Origin: Anabaena sphaerica FACHB-251
GTDB taxonomy: Bacteria; Cyanobacteriota; Cyanobacteriia; Cyanobacteriales; Nostocaceae
DNA: 64,000 nucleotides
Assembly: GCF_014696825.1 (NCBI RefSeq)
Contig: NZ_JACJQU010000009.1
Span: 102,094-166,093, forward strand
Direction of reading: 5' to 3'
Part shown: positions 42,533-53,405 of the stretch, one piece after another
How positions within the stretch are numbered: position 1 is the first letter of the stretch
Layout: the number at the start of each line of letters is the position of its first letter
The notes under the pieces: model-generated
Told to the model about the DNA's origin: nothing
The model's database searches: none
The model's input: only the letters and a program-made list of their open reading frames with translations
Made by a program: the position numbers and the translations under genes

Positions 42533-44791
42533 ATGACGATTAGTCCTCCGGAGCGAGAGGAGAAAAAAGCAAGAGTCATCGTTGACAAAGACCCTGTACC
42601 CACCTCATTTGAAAGATGGGCGCAGCCTGGACACTTCGATAGATCCTTAGCTAAAGGTCCAAAAACCACCACCTGGATTTGGAACCTGCACGCCCTCGCC
42701 CACGATTTCGATACACATACAAGCGACCTAGAAGACATTTCCCGCAAAATCTTCTCCGCGCACTTCGGCCACCTAGCCGTCGTGACAATCTGGTTAAGCG
42801 GAATGTTATTCCATGGCGCTAAGTTCTCCAACTACGAAGCTTGGCTGGCTGATCCATTAGGAGTTAAGCCCAGCGCCCAAACTGTTTGGCCTATTGTTGG
42901 ACAAGACATTTTAAACGGTGATATGGGCGGTGGCTTCCACGGCATTCAAATCACCTCTGGCTTGTTCCAAGTATGGCGTGGCTGGGGTATCACTAGCTCC
43001 TTCCAGCTGTATGTAACTGCAATTGGCGGCTTGGTATTAGCAGGCTTGTTCCTGTTTGCTGGTTGGTTCCACTACCACAAACGCGCTCCCAAACTGGAAT
43101 GGTTCCAGAATGTGGAGTCCATGTTGAATCACCACTTGGCAGTATTGCTAGGTTGCGGTTCTTTGGGATGGACAGGACACTTAATCCATGTGTCCGCACC
43201 AGTTAACAAGCTATTGGATGCAGGCGTTGCCATTAAGGACATCCCCTTGCCCCACGAGTTCATTTTGAATAAAGACCTGTTGACAGAGTTGTATCCCAGC
43301 TTTGCCAGCGGGTTAACACCTTTCTTCACATTGAACTGGGGAACTTACGCTGATATTCTGACCTTTAAAGGTGGTTTGAACCCCGTAACAGGCGGTTTGT
43401 GGATGACTGATATTTCTCATCACCACTTAGCGATCGCTGTACTGTTCATCATCGCCGGTCATATGTACCGCACCAACTGGGGTATCGGTCACAGCATCAA
43501 AGATATCCTAGAAAACCACAAAGGACCCTTCACTGGTGAAGGTCACAAAGGTCTTTACGAAAACCTGACCACCTCTTGGCACGCTCAGTTGGCTACTAAC
43601 CTGGCCTTCTTAGGTTCCTTGACAATCATCATCGCGCATCATATGTACGCGATGCCCCCCTATCCATACTTGGCAACTGACTACGCTACACAGTTGTGTA
43701 TCTTCACTCACCATATTTGGATCGGTGGCTTCTTGATTGTGGGTGGTGCTGCTCACGCAGCGATCTTCATGGTGCGGGATTACGATCCTGTTGTTAACCA
43801 AAACAACGTACTGGATCGTGTGATTCGTCACCGTGATGCTATCATCTCTCACCTCAACTGGGTTTGTATTTTCCTCGGCTTCCACAGCTTTGGTTTGTAC
43901 ATCCACAACGACACCATGCGTGCCTTGGGTCGTCCCCAAGATATGTTCTCTGACTCTGCAATTCAATTGCAACCAGTGTTTGCTCAGTGGGTACAAAACC
44001 TGCACACACTGGCTCCAGGAACAACAGCACCTAATGCCCTGGAAACAGTAAGTTATGTGTTCGGCGGTGGAATTTTGGCTGTAGGCGGTAAAGTAGCTGC
44101 GGCTGCTATTCCTTTAGGAACAGCTGACTTCTTAATTCACCACATTCACGCCTTCACCATTCACGTAACCGTACTGATCCTGCTAAAAGGTGTATTGTAC
44201 GCTCGCAGTTCTCGTCTGATTCCAGACAAAGCTAACTTAGGCTTCCGCTTTCCTTGCGACGGTCCAGGTCGTGGCGGTACCTGCCAAGTTTCTGGTTGGG
44301 ACCATGTGTTCCTGGGACTGTTCTGGATGTATAACTCCTTGTCAATTGTAATTTTCCACTTCAGCTGGAAGATGCAATCTGATGTATGGGGAACTGTAGA
44401 CGCAGATGGTGTGGTAAGCCACATCACAGGTGACAACTTTGCTCAAAGTGCGATCACCATTAACGGTTGGTTGCGTGACTTCTTGTGGGCGCAAGCTACA
44501 CAAGTAATCAACTCCTACGGTAGTGAACTGTCCGCTTATGGACTCATGTTCTTAGGCGCTCACTTCGTTTGGGCATTCAGCTTAATGTTCCTGTTCAGTG
44601 GTCGTGGCTACTGGCAAGAGCTAATTGAGTCCATCGTCTGGGCGCATAATAAACTGAAAGTAGCTCCAACAATTCAGCCTCGTGCATTGAGCATCACTCA
44701 AGGTCGGGCTGTAGGTGTAGCTCACTATCTACTAGGAGGAATTGCCACCACCTGGGCATTCTTCCACGCACACATCCTTTCTGTAGGTTAA
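42533..44791 (+). CDS. psaA: Photosystem I P700 apoprotein A1
   Basis: 752 residues, full family length. With PsaB it binds P700, most antenna chlorophylls, phylloquinone and the FX cluster in the thylakoid membrane. [18 protein letters not shown] carries the two FX cysteines, and eleven hydrophobic helices with many His ligands are visible (for example [31 protein letters not shown]). GAGGAGG precedes the ATG. psaB follows after 119 bp. Codon use is noticeably more C-rich than in surrounding genes, consistent with high expression. Confidence 0.98.
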   Translation: MTISPPEREEKKARVIVDKDPVPTSFERWAQPGHFDRSLAKGPKTTTWIWNLHALAHDFDTHTSDLEDISRKIFSAHFGHLAVVTIWLSGMLFHGAKFSNYEAWLADPLGVKPSAQTVWPIVGQDILNGDMGGGFHGIQITSGLFQVWRGWGITSSFQLYVTAIGGLVLAGLFLFAGWFHYHKRAPKLEWFQNVESMLNHHLAVLLGCGSLGWTGHLIHVSAPVNKLLDAGVAIKDIPLPHEFILNKDLLTELYPSFASGLTPFFTLNWGTYADILTFKGGLNPVTGGLWMTDISHHHLAIAVLFIIAGHMYRTNWGIGHSIKDILENHKGPFTGEGHKGLYENLTTSWHAQLATNLAFLGSLTIIIAHHMYAMPPYPYLATDYATQLCIFTHHIWIGGFLIVGGAAHAAIFMVRDYDPVVNQNNVLDRVIRHRDAIISHLNWVCIFLGFHSFGLYIHNDTMRALGRPQDMFSDSAIQLQPVFAQWVQNLHTLAPGTTAPNALETVSYVFGGGILAVGGKVAAAAIPLGTADFLIHHIHAFTIHVTVLILLKGVLYARSSRLIPDKANLGFRFPCDGPGRGGTCQVSGWDHVFLGLFWMYNSLSIVIFHFSWKMQSDVWGTVDADGVVSHITGDNFAQSAITINGWLRDFLWAQATQVINSYGSELSAYGLMFLGAHFVWAFSLMFLFSGRGYWQELIESIVWAHNKLKVAPTIQPRALSITQGRAVGVAHYLLGGIATTWAFFHAHILSVG

Positions 44792-44813
44792 GAATTTCAG
44801 TGGATATTTTGGG

Positions 44814-44839
44814 TTTTGGATTAAATATCCAATCCAAAA
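44814..44839 (+). other. Hairpin in psaA-psaB intergenic region
   Basis: TTTTGGATT (44814-44822) pairs with AATCCAAAA (44831-44839) across an 8-nt loop. It sits 22 nt after the psaA stop and 71 nt before psaB. It lacks a T-run, so it could be an mRNA processing or stability element rather than a terminator. Confidence 0.55.
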
Positions 44840-44910
44840 TCTAAAATTTCACTGAATAGCACTGATAGCACTGATAGCAATGGCTAAAGGTCAGAGGAAT
44901 CATCAACCCT

Positions 44911-47142
44911 ATGGCAACAAAATTTCCAAAATTTAGCCAGGATCTCGCACAGGACCCGACTACTCGTCGGATTTGGTATGCGATCGCAACAGGAAACGAT
45001 TTTGAAAGCCACGATGGCATGACGGAAGAAAATCTTTACCAAAAGATTTTCGCCACTCACTTCGGTCACTTGGCAATCATCTTCCTGTGGGCATCCAGCC
45101 TCCTGTTTCACGTAGCCTGGCAAGGTAACTTTGAACAGTGGATTAAAGATCCCCTTCATGTCCGTCCTATCGCCCATGCGATTTGGGACCCCCATTTCGG
45201 CGCTCCAGCAGTTGAAGCTTTCACCCAAGCTGGTGCAAGCAATCCTGTAAACATTGCTTACTCCGGTGTTTACCACTGGTGGTACACCATCGGGATGCGT
45301 ACTAACCAAGAACTGTACACCGGTTCTTTAGGTCTGCTCCTGTTGGCAGCTGTGTTCTTGTTCGCTGGTTGGTTGCATTTGCAACCCAAGTTCCGTCCTA
45401 GCCTCTCTTGGTTCAAGAGTGCAGAACCCCGTCTGAACCACCACCTAGCTGGTTTGTTCGGTGTTAGCTCCTTGGCTTGGGCAGGTCACTTGGTTCACGT
45501 TGCTATTCCTGAATCTCGTGGTATCCATGTAGGATGGGATAACTTCTTGACTGTAGCTCCCCACCCAGCAGGCTTAACCCCCTTCTTCACAGGTAACTGG
45601 GGCGTTTATGCTCAGAACCCTGACACCGCTGGACAGTTATTTGGTACTTCCACAGGTGCTGGTACAGCGATTCTCACCTTCTTGGGCGGTTTCCACCCCC
45701 AAACAGAATCCCTGTGGTTGACCGACATGGCTCACCACCACTTGGCGATCGCTGTTATCTTCATCATCGCCGGTCATATGTACCGCACTAACTTCGGAAT
45801 TGGTCACAGCATCAAAGAAATGCTCAACTCCAAATCCGGTTTAGTTCCCGGTAGCAAGAGCGAAGGACAGTTCAACCTGCCCCACCAAGGTCTGTACGAC
45901 ACCATCAACAACTCCCTACACTTCCAATTGTCTTTGGCATTGGCAGCACTGGGAACCATTACTTCCTTGGTAGCTCAACATATGTACGCTCTGCCTCCTT
46001 ACGCGTTCATCGCTAAGGACTACACCACACAGGCAGCACTGTACACCCACCACCAGTACATCGCTGGTTTCTTGATGGTTGGTGCTTTCGCCCACGCCGC
46101 CATCTTCTGGGTTCGTGATTATGATCCCGAACAAAACAAGGGCAACGTATTAGACCGGATTTTGCAGCACAAAGAAGCGATCATCTCCCACCTCAGCTGG
46201 GTATCTCTCTTCTTGGGCTTCCACACCTTGGGCTTGTACGTTCACAACGACGTAGTAGTTGCTTTTGGTACTCCTGAAAAGCAAATCTTGATTGAGCCAG
46301 TATTTGCTCAGTTCATTCAAGCTGCTCACGGTAAAGTTCTCTACGGCTTAGACACCTTGTTGTCTAACCCCGATAGCATCGCTTACACAGCCTACCCCAA
46401 CTACGGTAACGTTTGGTTGTCTGGCTGGTTAGATGCCATCAACTCTGGAACAAACTCCTTGTTCTTAACAATCGGTCCTGGCGATTTCTTGGTTCACCAT
46501 GCTTTCGCTTTGGCTATCCACACCACCACCTTGGTACTTGTTAAAGGTGCTTTGGATGCTCGTGGTACTAAGCTGATGCCCGATAAAAAGGACTTCGGCT
46601 ATGCGTTCCCCTGCGACGGTCCCGGCCGTGGCGGTACTTGCGACATCTCCGCTTGGGACGCTTTCTACCTGTCTATGTTCTGGATGTTAAATACCATTGG
46701 TTGGGTAACTTTCTACTGGCACTGGAAACATCTAGGTATTTGGCAAGGTAACGTTGCTCAGTTCAACGAAAACTCCACCTATTTGATGGGCTGGTTCCGT
46801 GATTACCTCTGGGCTAACTCCGCTCAGTTGATCAACGGTTACAACGCCTTCGGCATGAACAACTTGTCTGTTTGGGCTTGGATGTTCCTATTCGGACACC
46901 TAGTTTGGGCAACCGGTTTCATGTTCCTCATCTCTTGGAGAGGTTACTGGCAAGAGTTGATCGAAACCCTGGTTTGGGCGCACGAGCGTACTCCTCTAGC
47001 TAACTTGGTTCGCTGGAAAGACAAGCCCGTTGCTCTCTCCATTGTTCAAGCTCGTGTGGTTGGTTTAGCTCACTTCACTGTTGGCTACATCGTCACCTAC
47101 GCTGCGTTCCTCATTGCTTCTACTGCTGGTAAGTTCGGTTGA
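44911..47142 (+). CDS. psaB: Photosystem I P700 apoprotein A2
   Basis: 743 residues. It forms the reaction-centre heterodimer with Psa[19 protein letters not shown] provides the other two FX cysteines. [40 protein letters not shown] and the C-terminal [20 protein letters not shown] are conserved. AGAGGA stands upstream of the ATG. It shares the psaA transcript; a strong terminator follows at 47171. Confidence 0.98.
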   Translation: MATKFPKFSQDLAQDPTTRRIWYAIATGNDFESHDGMTEENLYQKIFATHFGHLAIIFLWASSLLFHVAWQGNFEQWIKDPLHVRPIAHAIWDPHFGAPAVEAFTQAGASNPVNIAYSGVYHWWYTIGMRTNQELYTGSLGLLLLAAVFLFAGWLHLQPKFRPSLSWFKSAEPRLNHHLAGLFGVSSLAWAGHLVHVAIPESRGIHVGWDNFLTVAPHPAGLTPFFTGNWGVYAQNPDTAGQLFGTSTGAGTAILTFLGGFHPQTESLWLTDMAHHHLAIAVIFIIAGHMYRTNFGIGHSIKEMLNSKSGLVPGSKSEGQFNLPHQGLYDTINNSLHFQLSLALAALGTITSLVAQHMYALPPYAFIAKDYTTQAALYTHHQYIAGFLMVGAFAHAAIFWVRDYDPEQNKGNVLDRILQHKEAIISHLSWVSLFLGFHTLGLYVHNDVVVAFGTPEKQILIEPVFAQFIQAAHGKVLYGLDTLLSNPDSIAYTAYPNYGNVWLSGWLDAINSGTNSLFLTIGPGDFLVHHAFALAIHTTTLVLVKGALDARGTKLMPDKKDFGYAFPCDGPGRGGTCDISAWDAFYLSMFWMLNTIGWVTFYWHWKHLGIWQGNVAQFNENSTYLMGWFRDYLWANSAQLINGYNAFGMNNLSVWAWMFLFGHLVWATGFMFLISWRGYWQELIETLVWAHERTPLANLVRWKDKPVALSIVQARVVGLAHFTVGYIVTYAAFLIASTAGKFG

Positions 47143-47170
47143 TCCGGACTGCTGGTTTTAGGTAAGTAAC

Positions 47171-47205
47171 AAAAAATCCCCTGCCGTGAGGTGGGGGATT
47201 TTTTT
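47171..47205 (+). terminator. Strong rho-independent terminator of psaAB
   Basis: AAAAAATCCCC (47171-47181) pairs with GGGGATTTTTT (47194-47204), ending in a T-run, 28 nt after the psaB stop. Confidence 0.9.
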
Positions 47206-47319
47206 ATGGTTGGGCAGGATAAGGACGGCATTGGTTTAAATTTTAATCACTTTGTATTAGAGCGATATTAATGTTAATTCAGTGCTAATAAATTACAGAG
47301 TATATGAGAAAGATATCTG

Positions 47320-47376
47320 AATCAGGATTTACAGGATTTAAGGATTTACAGGATTATTTTTCATGTTTATATCCTG
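47320..47376. repeat. Dispersed GGATTTACAGGATT repeat
   Basis: ATCAGGATTTACAGGATTTA, AGGATTTACAGGATTATTTT, then ATATCCTGTG in inverted sense. This wording recurs in many cyanobacterial intergenic regions, as I recall. It lies between the psaAB terminator and the accessory block. Confidence 0.5.
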
Positions 47377-47388
47377 TGTATTTTGACA

Positions 47389-47598
47389 TCATCTTGATCC
47401 TTCTTCTTTTGCGTCAATTCCCAACTCCTGACGTAGTTCGTTGATACTTTGCGGTTTTAAAGTTCTCGCTTTTGCTCTTTCCAAAGCAGTTAGAAGACGG
47501 GTAATAGTTTCTTGACTCAGTGGCATCGTTTCTGGCTCAATATCTCCAGTTTTATCAGAACTAGCCCACCATAATGGGTAACATCCATAATCAGCCAT
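47389..47598 (-). CDS. Small protein, function unknown
   Basis: 69 residues. MADYGCYPLWWASSDKTGDI at the start, then MPLSQETITRLLTALERAKA, followed by a helix (SINELRQELGIDAK). The N-terminal DYGCYPLWW pattern looks like a conserved family, but I cannot name it. No signal or membrane segment. It lies 26 bp after the PIN-domain gene on the same strand, so it may belong to that operon, possibly as a regulatory or immunity component, which is speculation. Confidence 0.6.
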   Translation of the reverse strand: MADYGCYPLWWASSDKTGDIEPETMPLSQETITRLLTALERAKARTLKPQSINELRQELGIDAKEEGSR

Positions 47599-47624
47599 GA
47601 GTTTAATTTTTTCGATTTTCAGAA

Positions 47625-48341
47625 TTATACTCTACCTTCAATAATAGCTAAACCCCATTCTAATTTATTGAAGTATTTGGTATTAATACTAATAAGTTCT
47701 TGATCAAGAGGTGATTTAGGAGCATTAGGTTTTCCATAATCTTGATAATTTGTAGTGATAAAGCAAATATTCTGATGGAAATTTTTATTTCTCAATTGCT
47801 TACCGATATCTAAAAAAGCCGCAAATATCTGACAGTCTTTAGCTGAATCTTTACCTCTTTGAGCAGGAGCATCACATTTATTAATTCTCTTCATTGCTTC
47901 TACATAATGAGAATCATCTATTGCTATTTTCTCACATTTATCTAGGAGACTTTTAGAAAGATTTTTCAGGTGTTCAGGGAGATTTAGAGTTTTTATTACT
48001 TGTCCAAAATCATGGTTAAAATCAAAGATAATATTTGCAGAATTAACCATTTTCTCTCTTTTTAGTTCTGCCTTTTTTATTTCTTCTGTAAGTTCGATTT
48101 TGACAGTTGCTATATTTTCTTTCCATTCTGTATAGACTATTTCATTTGTCACTAACCACACACTACGATTATTTAGTTTTGATTTATTAATTAATTCTAA
48201 GGATGCTGATATTTCGTTAGTAGATATATTATCTCGAAATGGAGAACGGATAATATCTAAAATTGTGCAAGTGTCTAAAAATAAAACTGGTGCAGGTGCA
48301 GAGATAATAATTTCACTTAGCTCTGTTGAACTAATAAACAT
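47625..48341 (-). CDS. PIN-domain protein (DUF4935-like)
   Basis: 238 residues. A PIN nuclease pattern is visible: D23 in VLFLDTCTILDI, acidic residues in TNEIVYTEWKEN (about 67-72), KDSAKDCQIFAAFL and the late ICFITTNYQDYG. These supply the Asp/Glu cluster that binds Mg in PIN ribonucleases. The length and the long insertion (about 75-150) fit the PIN-like DUF4935 group better than the short VapC toxins. The gene upstream ends 3 bp before its start, so the two are translationally coupled. Probable RNase; target unknown. Confidence 0.72.
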   Translation of the reverse strand: MFISSTELSEIIISAPAPVLFLDTCTILDIIRSPFRDNISTNEISASLELINKSKLNNRSVWLVTNEIVYTEWKENIATVKIELTEEIKKAELKREKMVNSANIIFDFNHDFGQVIKTLNLPEHLKNLSKSLLDKCEKIAIDDSHYVEAMKRINKCDAPAQRGKDSAKDCQIFAAFLDIGKQLRNKNFHQNICFITTNYQDYGKPNAPKSPLDQELISINTKYFNKLEWGLAIIEGRV

Positions 48342-48344
48342 TCA

Positions 48345-48980
48345 TCATTGTCCTTTTGTATAGTTCAGCAAAGCATCAGCAAATTCGTATTCTGTGACTA
48401 ATTTATCGACTGCTTCTTTTGACCATCCTTTTTCAATTAAGGACATACTCAAGAAATTAGGATCTAATTTTACGCCTTTGGAATTTACAGATAATATGAA
48501 ATCAAACCATTTTTTTCTATCTACAGGATGTGAGGTAACGGTAAATTTATTTGCATAAACAGCAAATTGATTTAATAATGCTGCTGCATCATTACCGATC
48601 AGATTTTCAATAAATTCTTGATCGGTTGTTATTTCTGTGGTTACAGGAGTATTTTTAATGGCAGGTTGGACAATTTTTTCAAAGAAGTCTACTAAAATTT
48701 GATTGTATTCATCAACAGATAATTGACCTTTTTCTGCTGGTACAATATTAGATACAAACCAAGTATTATGATCTTTCTGGAAAAGTATTAAACCAGCAGC
48801 TTCTAAACCATCTCCTGTGGTATGTTCAAAACAGTAGGTTTTTTCTTCTAAGAGAACTGCATTTTTTTCGCGTTCGTAAGCTCTTGACCAATTGTTTGTA
48901 CAATTATCGGTTAAATATTTGATTAATTGGTCAATATCATAGCTATTGAGGTATATATATAAGTCTCGAAACTTTTTCAT
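48345..48980 (-). CDS. Protein of unknown function paired with PIN gene
   Basis: 211 residues from the ATG at 48980 (MKKFRDLYIYL); a TTG at 49001 is less likely. No recognised domain. The middle contains AAGLILFQKDHNTWFVSNIV, a beta-hairpin-like stretch, then a helical part (SVDEYNQILVDFFEKIVQPA). The C-terminal half is helical (KKWFDFILSVNSKGVKLDPN). It ends 3 bp before the PIN-domain start, strongly suggesting a functional pair, perhaps as antitoxin or sensor. 144 bp upstream ends the ApeA-like gene. Confidence 0.65.
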   Translation of the reverse strand: MKKFRDLYIYLNSYDIDQLIKYLTDNCTNNWSRAYEREKNAVLLEEKTYCFEHTTGDGLEAAGLILFQKDHNTWFVSNIVPAEKGQLSVDEYNQILVDFFEKIVQPAIKNTPVTTEITTDQEFIENLIGNDAAALLNQFAVYANKFTVTSHPVDRKKWFDFILSVNSKGVKLDPNFLSMSLIEKGWSKEAVDKLVTEYEFADALLNYTKGQ

Positions 48981-49124
48981 AGTGATTGTAATATCTAACA
49001 ATTACTAAAAATAGAATAGCATATTTTTTATTCAGTTAGCTGTCTAACCCGTCTGGGAATAAATTTTGAGTAAGTTTGATTTTTATTGGCATCATCTTTA
49101 CTATACCAAATCAATTGTAAGAAT

Positions 49125-50741
49125 TCAATTGGAGGATGAACGCCATTCTCTTTGATAATTTCTGTTACGGATTATCAGATTCTTGATGGAATCATCTGTA
49201 AAATTTAATTCTCTTAACACACAGACTTGAAGTATAACAGTCAGTGTATGAAATAGTTGAATTAGCTCTTTACCTTTTGCAGCTTTTTCTTTTTCCTTTG
49301 CATTATGATGTGTCCAAGCATTACGAGTTTTTGAAGCTCTACTAGCGAAAAGCTGTCTATCCTGAATATCACCTATAAAATCACTAGGAAGTAAATCTGA
49401 AATATCTTCTATTATTTGGTGTAATCTGGTTTGAAGAGTGACCCGATTTAAACCTTTAACTTGTCCTTTTAAAGCTTCTCTAAAATCATCACTAATTCCA
49501 TTAGTTTCATCAACACTTCTTTCTGGTGATTTTTCATCAAAGTTTTCTCCAGAAAATTCTTCGATAACTTCTAAAAGCTGCTTAAGAATACCATTCTCGT
49601 ATATTTTAGATTTCTGATATTTGCTTTTGTCTTTATATCTATCACTAACAGTATGATAATATTCTAATGCTTGTATTATATTGATAAAATCATAATTTAT
49701 ATATAAGTTAGGAGTATAAGTTGTAGTCATAATAAGTTGAAAAACAGAAGTATATTTTTCTTGCTTGTTTATCCAGTTGTTAAAAATTTCTCCTAATCTA
49801 TCTCCAATATCATTAAAAGTAAATAGCATTTCATGAACAGATAATTTTGCTTCTGAGTTACTTTGATTACCTCCCAAACCAAATAATATAATAACTGTCT
49901 GTTCCTGAACTTCTTCATTCATGGTGTATGTTCCATCATTTTGATTTATATATTTTGGAACAGTAATATCTAATTTTCCTTCAACAGAAATTATCGAAGT
50001 TGGTTTCGACATTGCAAAACTCAAGAAATCTTTAAAGTTTATACATAAATCAATACATTTGTCAATAGATTTATTATGATGATTGCTAATTGTCAAATAT
50101 GTTTTTTGTTCAATATTAGCTTTATAGTAAATAGCTCCAAAATACATATCAAAAGGGTTCATATAAATTGGAGGAAAGGTAATAGATATATCTAATTCAT
50201 TTATTGTATTCAAGTAAATATTTTCAGGAGGCTGATAGCTTATTAAAAGCTGATTATCTTTTTGACGTGGTATGTATGGTGTGTATAATGTTATTCCTGA
50301 TTTACCAACCCATTCTCTAAAATAAGAATATTCTATAGCAATAGACTTGAACTTGATACTCTCTTCATTTGAAATGTGAATTTTCCTAAAAATATACTCA
50401 GCGTAGAAAACTAAAGTAGGTCTACTTTTGGCATCAAAACTTGTAATTTGACCAAAGCATTTATACAGTGTGATTTCTTCATTATTTTCAATTAAACCAA
50501 GAATAATTATTTCTTGGGGTTTGATAAATTCAAGCTCTCTCGTTCCTTCTTTTAAAGAATTTTCCTGATCAGATAGAATAAAGTCTGATGCTATATCTTT
50601 TTCTATCAAACTTCCATCATAGAAAGATTCCATAAGTTCAAGTCTTGCGCCCCTATCAGATGAAAAGCTTAATGTACCTGGTATTCGTACTTCTGGTTTA
50701 CTAGGAATCCACCATTGACCCAAACTAATAAAATCTTGCAT
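49125..50741 (-). CDS. ApeA-like HEPN protein (putative anti-phage RNase)
   Basis: 538 residues. The N-terminus QWWIPSKPEVRIPGTLSFSS resembles the ApeA N-terminal domain. The C-terminal helical region (about 350-535) has SRASKTRNAWTHHNAKEKE: R473 and H478 form the Rx4H motif of HEPN ribonucleases. ApeA proteins have been reported as single-gene anti-phage defence systems. The middle is beta-rich without recognised motifs. Composition is AT-rich, like the PIN-pair genes downstream and unlike psaAB and chlB on either side, which suits acquisition by transfer. Family assignment is from pattern memory and should be confirmed. Confidence 0.75.
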   Translation of the reverse strand: MQDFISLGQWWIPSKPEVRIPGTLSFSSDRGARLELMESFYDGSLIEKDIASDFILSDQENSLKEGTRELEFIKPQEIIILGLIENNEEITLYKCFGQITSFDAKSRPTLVFYAEYIFRKIHISNEESIKFKSIAIEYSYFREWVGKSGITLYTPYIPRQKDNQLLISYQPPENIYLNTINELDISITFPPIYMNPFDMYFGAIYYKANIEQKTYLTISNHHNKSIDKCIDLCINFKDFLSFAMSKPTSIISVEGKLDITVPKYINQNDGTYTMNEEVQEQTVIILFGLGGNQSNSEAKLSVHEMLFTFNDIGDRLGEIFNNWINKQEKYTSVFQLIMTTTYTPNLYINYDFINIIQALEYYHTVSDRYKDKSKYQKSKIYENGILKQLLEVIEEFSGENFDEKSPERSVDETNGISDDFREALKGQVKGLNRVTLQTRLHQIIEDISDLLPSDFIGDIQDRQLFASRASKTRNAWTHHNAKEKEKAAKGKELIQLFHTLTVILQVCVLRELNFTDDSIKNLIIRNRNYQREWRSSSN

Positions 50742-50883
50742 TGTGATTATTGAATAGAGTAAATTTATTATCAGTAAGTATTATACTATATTTATTTTGA
50801 ATATCTAATCTAAAGTATAAGAGCAAGTAGTAAAGAGTAAATCTTACCCCTCACCACTCACTCTTTTAACTAACCTCGTAAAC

Positions 50884-52410
50884 CTACGCCCCTACAGACT
50901 CCTTAGCGGCATACAATACCTCAGCCGAGATATCCTTAAACCCACGCTCACGGGCAAACTTTTCGGTATTTCGCTTCACTTTACCGCGCACAAAACCAGG
51001 AATTTTATTCAATTCTGCTTGTCCATCTTTTGTCCAATTCAAACCAGATTCCGCAGAAATTCCTTTGGTAATTACTTCCTTTGTATCGTGTCCACCAAAG
51101 ATTTCTAATAAGTGATCTTCCATTCCCAAAGTGAAGGAATTGTAGATTAAATCTGTGATTTGATTTGTGCCTTCATAACCCATAAATGGTTTGTAACCAA
51201 TGGGGAAATTCTGAACGTGAATTGGTGCTGCAATCACACCGCAAGGAATATCCAAACGTTTCCCAACATGGCGTTCCATCTGTGTACCAAATATAGCAGA
51301 AGGTTCAACGCGAGCGATCGCATCCCCAATAGCACCATGATCATCTGTAATTAATACTTCATCGCAATACTCGCTCACCTGTTCTCTAAACCAGTCAGCA
51401 TCATACTTGCAATAAGTACCAGCCCAAACCACATGAATCCCCATTTCCCGCGATAGAATTTTAGTCAAAGCCGCAGCATGAGTATTATCACCAAATACCA
51501 CCGCTTTCTTACCAGTTAAATTCTGACAGTCAATAGAACGAGAGAACCAAGCCGCTTGAGATACGTGCAGAGTTTGTTCATTAATGAAGTCTTCATAATC
51601 AACTTCCGCACCTTGGGCGTTAATTACCTGCTGAATTTTGCGGATACATCTGGCAGTTTCCACAACGCCCATCGGCGTAATATCTACGTAAGGTGTGCCA
51701 AATTCTTCTTCTAAATATTTAGCTGTAGTTAACCCAAGTTCCCGATAAGGAACCAAGTTAAACCAAGCTTGAGGCATACTTTTCAACTCGTGAACCGAAG
51801 CACCTTCAGGAATGACAGTATTTACTTCAATTCCCAAATCAGCCATTAATCGTTTTAGTTCAGTGCAGTCGTGGTTGTTGTGGAAACCAAGAGTAGAAAT
51901 ACCAAAGATGTTAACTGAGGGTTTAGCAGTTTTCCCTGTTGGTAATTCCCCTTTTTTGCGGGCTTTCTCAATGTAATATTGGACTATTTGTTGTAGAGTC
52001 CGGTCTGCGGCTTGTAGTTCGTTGTAGCGGTAATGGTTCACATCCGCCAGCATTACGTCCCCTTTTGCTTCCAACTGCGCTCTTTCCACAAAGTTGTGTA
52101 AGTCTTCTTGCAGAATGCTGGAAGTGCAGGTGGGAGTTAAAACAATTAAATCGGGGTGTTCCTCAGCATCTTTGCGGGTGATATTGTCTACCACCTTTTC
52201 TTGAGAACCACGGGCTAAAACGTTTCTGTCAACGACGCTGGTTGTTACTGGGGTAAAATTACGTTCCCGCGATAGCATCGAACGCATAACATTAAAATAA
52301 TCATCTCCCAAGGGAGCGTGCATAATCGCGTGAACATTTTTAAAAGAACTAGCAATCCGCAAAGTACCAATGTGAGCGGGTCCTGCATACATCCAGTAAG
52401 CCAATTTCAT
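50884..52410 (-). CDS. chlB: Light-independent protochlorophyllide reductase subunit B
   Basis: 508 residues. Subunit of the nitrogenase-like ChlN-ChlB catalytic component, which reduces protochlorophyllide in the dark. [20 protein letters not shown] is the family start, [15 protein letters not shown] holds the cluster-ligand Asp region, [14 protein letters not shown] and the C-terminal [20 protein letters not shown] domain are complete. chlL and chlN, often separate from chlB in cyanobacteria, are not in the window. Its upstream gap of 322 bp carries the promoter. Confidence 0.97.
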   Translation of the reverse strand: MKLAYWMYAGPAHIGTLRIASSFKNVHAIMHAPLGDDYFNVMRSMLSRERNFTPVTTSVVDRNVLARGSQEKVVDNITRKDAEEHPDLIVLTPTCTSSILQEDLHNFVERAQLEAKGDVMLADVNHYRYNELQAADRTLQQIVQYYIEKARKKGELPTGKTAKPSVNIFGISTLGFHNNHDCTELKRLMADLGIEVNTVIPEGASVHELKSMPQAWFNLVPYRELGLTTAKYLEEEFGTPYVDITPMGVVETARCIRKIQQVINAQGAEVDYEDFINEQTLHVSQAAWFSRSIDCQNLTGKKAVVFGDNTHAAALTKILSREMGIHVVWAGTYCKYDADWFREQVSEYCDEVLITDDHGAIGDAIARVEPSAIFGTQMERHVGKRLDIPCGVIAAPIHVQNFPIGYKPFMGYEGTNQITDLIYNSFTLGMEDHLLEIFGGHDTKEVITKGISAESGLNWTKDGQAELNKIPGFVRGKVKRNTEKFARERGFKDISAEVLYAAKESVGA

Positions 52411-52732
52411 TCGGTCTTCTCCCAGTAAAATTGAAATTAACGTAGTCCAACCGATTTGGACAATAAGTGCTTGATTATTAAGTCGCTTTTGATTCTCTCA
52501 AAATTTGCAGAAAATAAGAAATAGGAATATTTGCTGATTAGGCTATAAAGTAATTGCTAAAACCTAGTTATAGCATGGATTATAGCTATTAATTGAGTAA
52601 GGATTATTGTTGTTTGAAGCAAATAAATCTTAATGTTTTGAAAACAAATTTTATTAAATTTTTTCTCAATGTTAACTATAAAAATTTATATACTCAGTCT
52701 CAATCATTCATGGAAATGGCATCGCCAAAATT
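52411..52732. other. chlB upstream region
   Basis: About 320 AT-rich bases holding the chlB promoter and the end of the decayed restriction gene. No clear -35/-10 pair or repeat was seen. Confidence 0.5.
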
Positions 52733-53323
52733 TCAAGAACCATTCTCCCGGTTTTCATAGGGTCCGAGAAATCTCTCTCCGTTAAAATGAATCATGTGAT
52801 CTGGTTGATCTGCTACCCAAACTTCTGTTTCCCAAGAAATCTCAGCCAAATATCGAGTCATTTCCTTGCGGCTGGGAAAAGCAGTCATAAAAACTAACCC
52901 CTTACTACTGGACTGAAACAGTCGCTTTAATTCATTGTGTCGTTTTAAGTTAACAGGCCCATGACTGGTTACAGCTTCTATTAATATCAGCCAGTCTTGT
53001 TGTTGATAATAAACTACAACATCTGGCATTTTACCGTGAGGATCTAACTCCACCCCCATGTCTCTGAACTTTTGAGTTTCATTAATGATGAATTTGTCTC
53101 CAGCATCACCTACATAGAGAACCAAACCTCCTGGTGTAAATCTCGGACAAAAACTTTCTAAAATGTCTTTGATTAAATTGTTTTGTCCACCTGATGATAG
53201 ATAAATTGCTTGTCCATTGGGTAAGCTAACGGGAATTGTTGGTATATTTCGAGTTCTATCCTGCAATCAGTTTTTGACAGAAATAGCATAATTACGACGA
53301 TATTCTTCCCACTCCTCAGACAA
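52733..53323 (-). pseudogene. Truncated BsuBI/PstI-type restriction endonuclease
   Basis: The frame from a TTG at 53266 gives 177 residues covering the C-terminal catalytic domain of BsuBI/PstI endonucleases (GLVLYVGDAGDKFIINETQK, LDPHGKMPDVVVYY, LILIEAVTSHGPVNLKRHNE, VWVADQPDHMIHFNGERFLG). Full enzymes have about 320 residues. Upstream in the same frame ILSEEWEEYRRNYAISVKN is followed by TGA (53267-53269) and then LQDRTR, so a TGG to TGA nonsense change is likely. Most of the N-terminal domain is missing and no methyltransferase gene is near. The catalytic domain might still be expressed from TTG, but the gene is probably dead. Confidence 0.75.
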
Positions 53324-53405
53324 GATTATTTTGCACCTAAAAATTTTACTGTATAATTTTATCTATTGTCTAAGTTTGTCGCAAAGTGTAATATTTTTTT
53401 AACTT

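Noticed and set aside
42533..47142. Long minus-strand open frames inside psaA and psaB
   Set aside because: They are antisense to strongly conserved photosystem genes and have no start context.
48345..48980. Classical VapBC toxin-antitoxin pair
   Set aside because: Both proteins are far larger than VapB and VapC and the partner shows no DNA-binding fold that I can see; a looser functional pairing is kept as a hypothesis.
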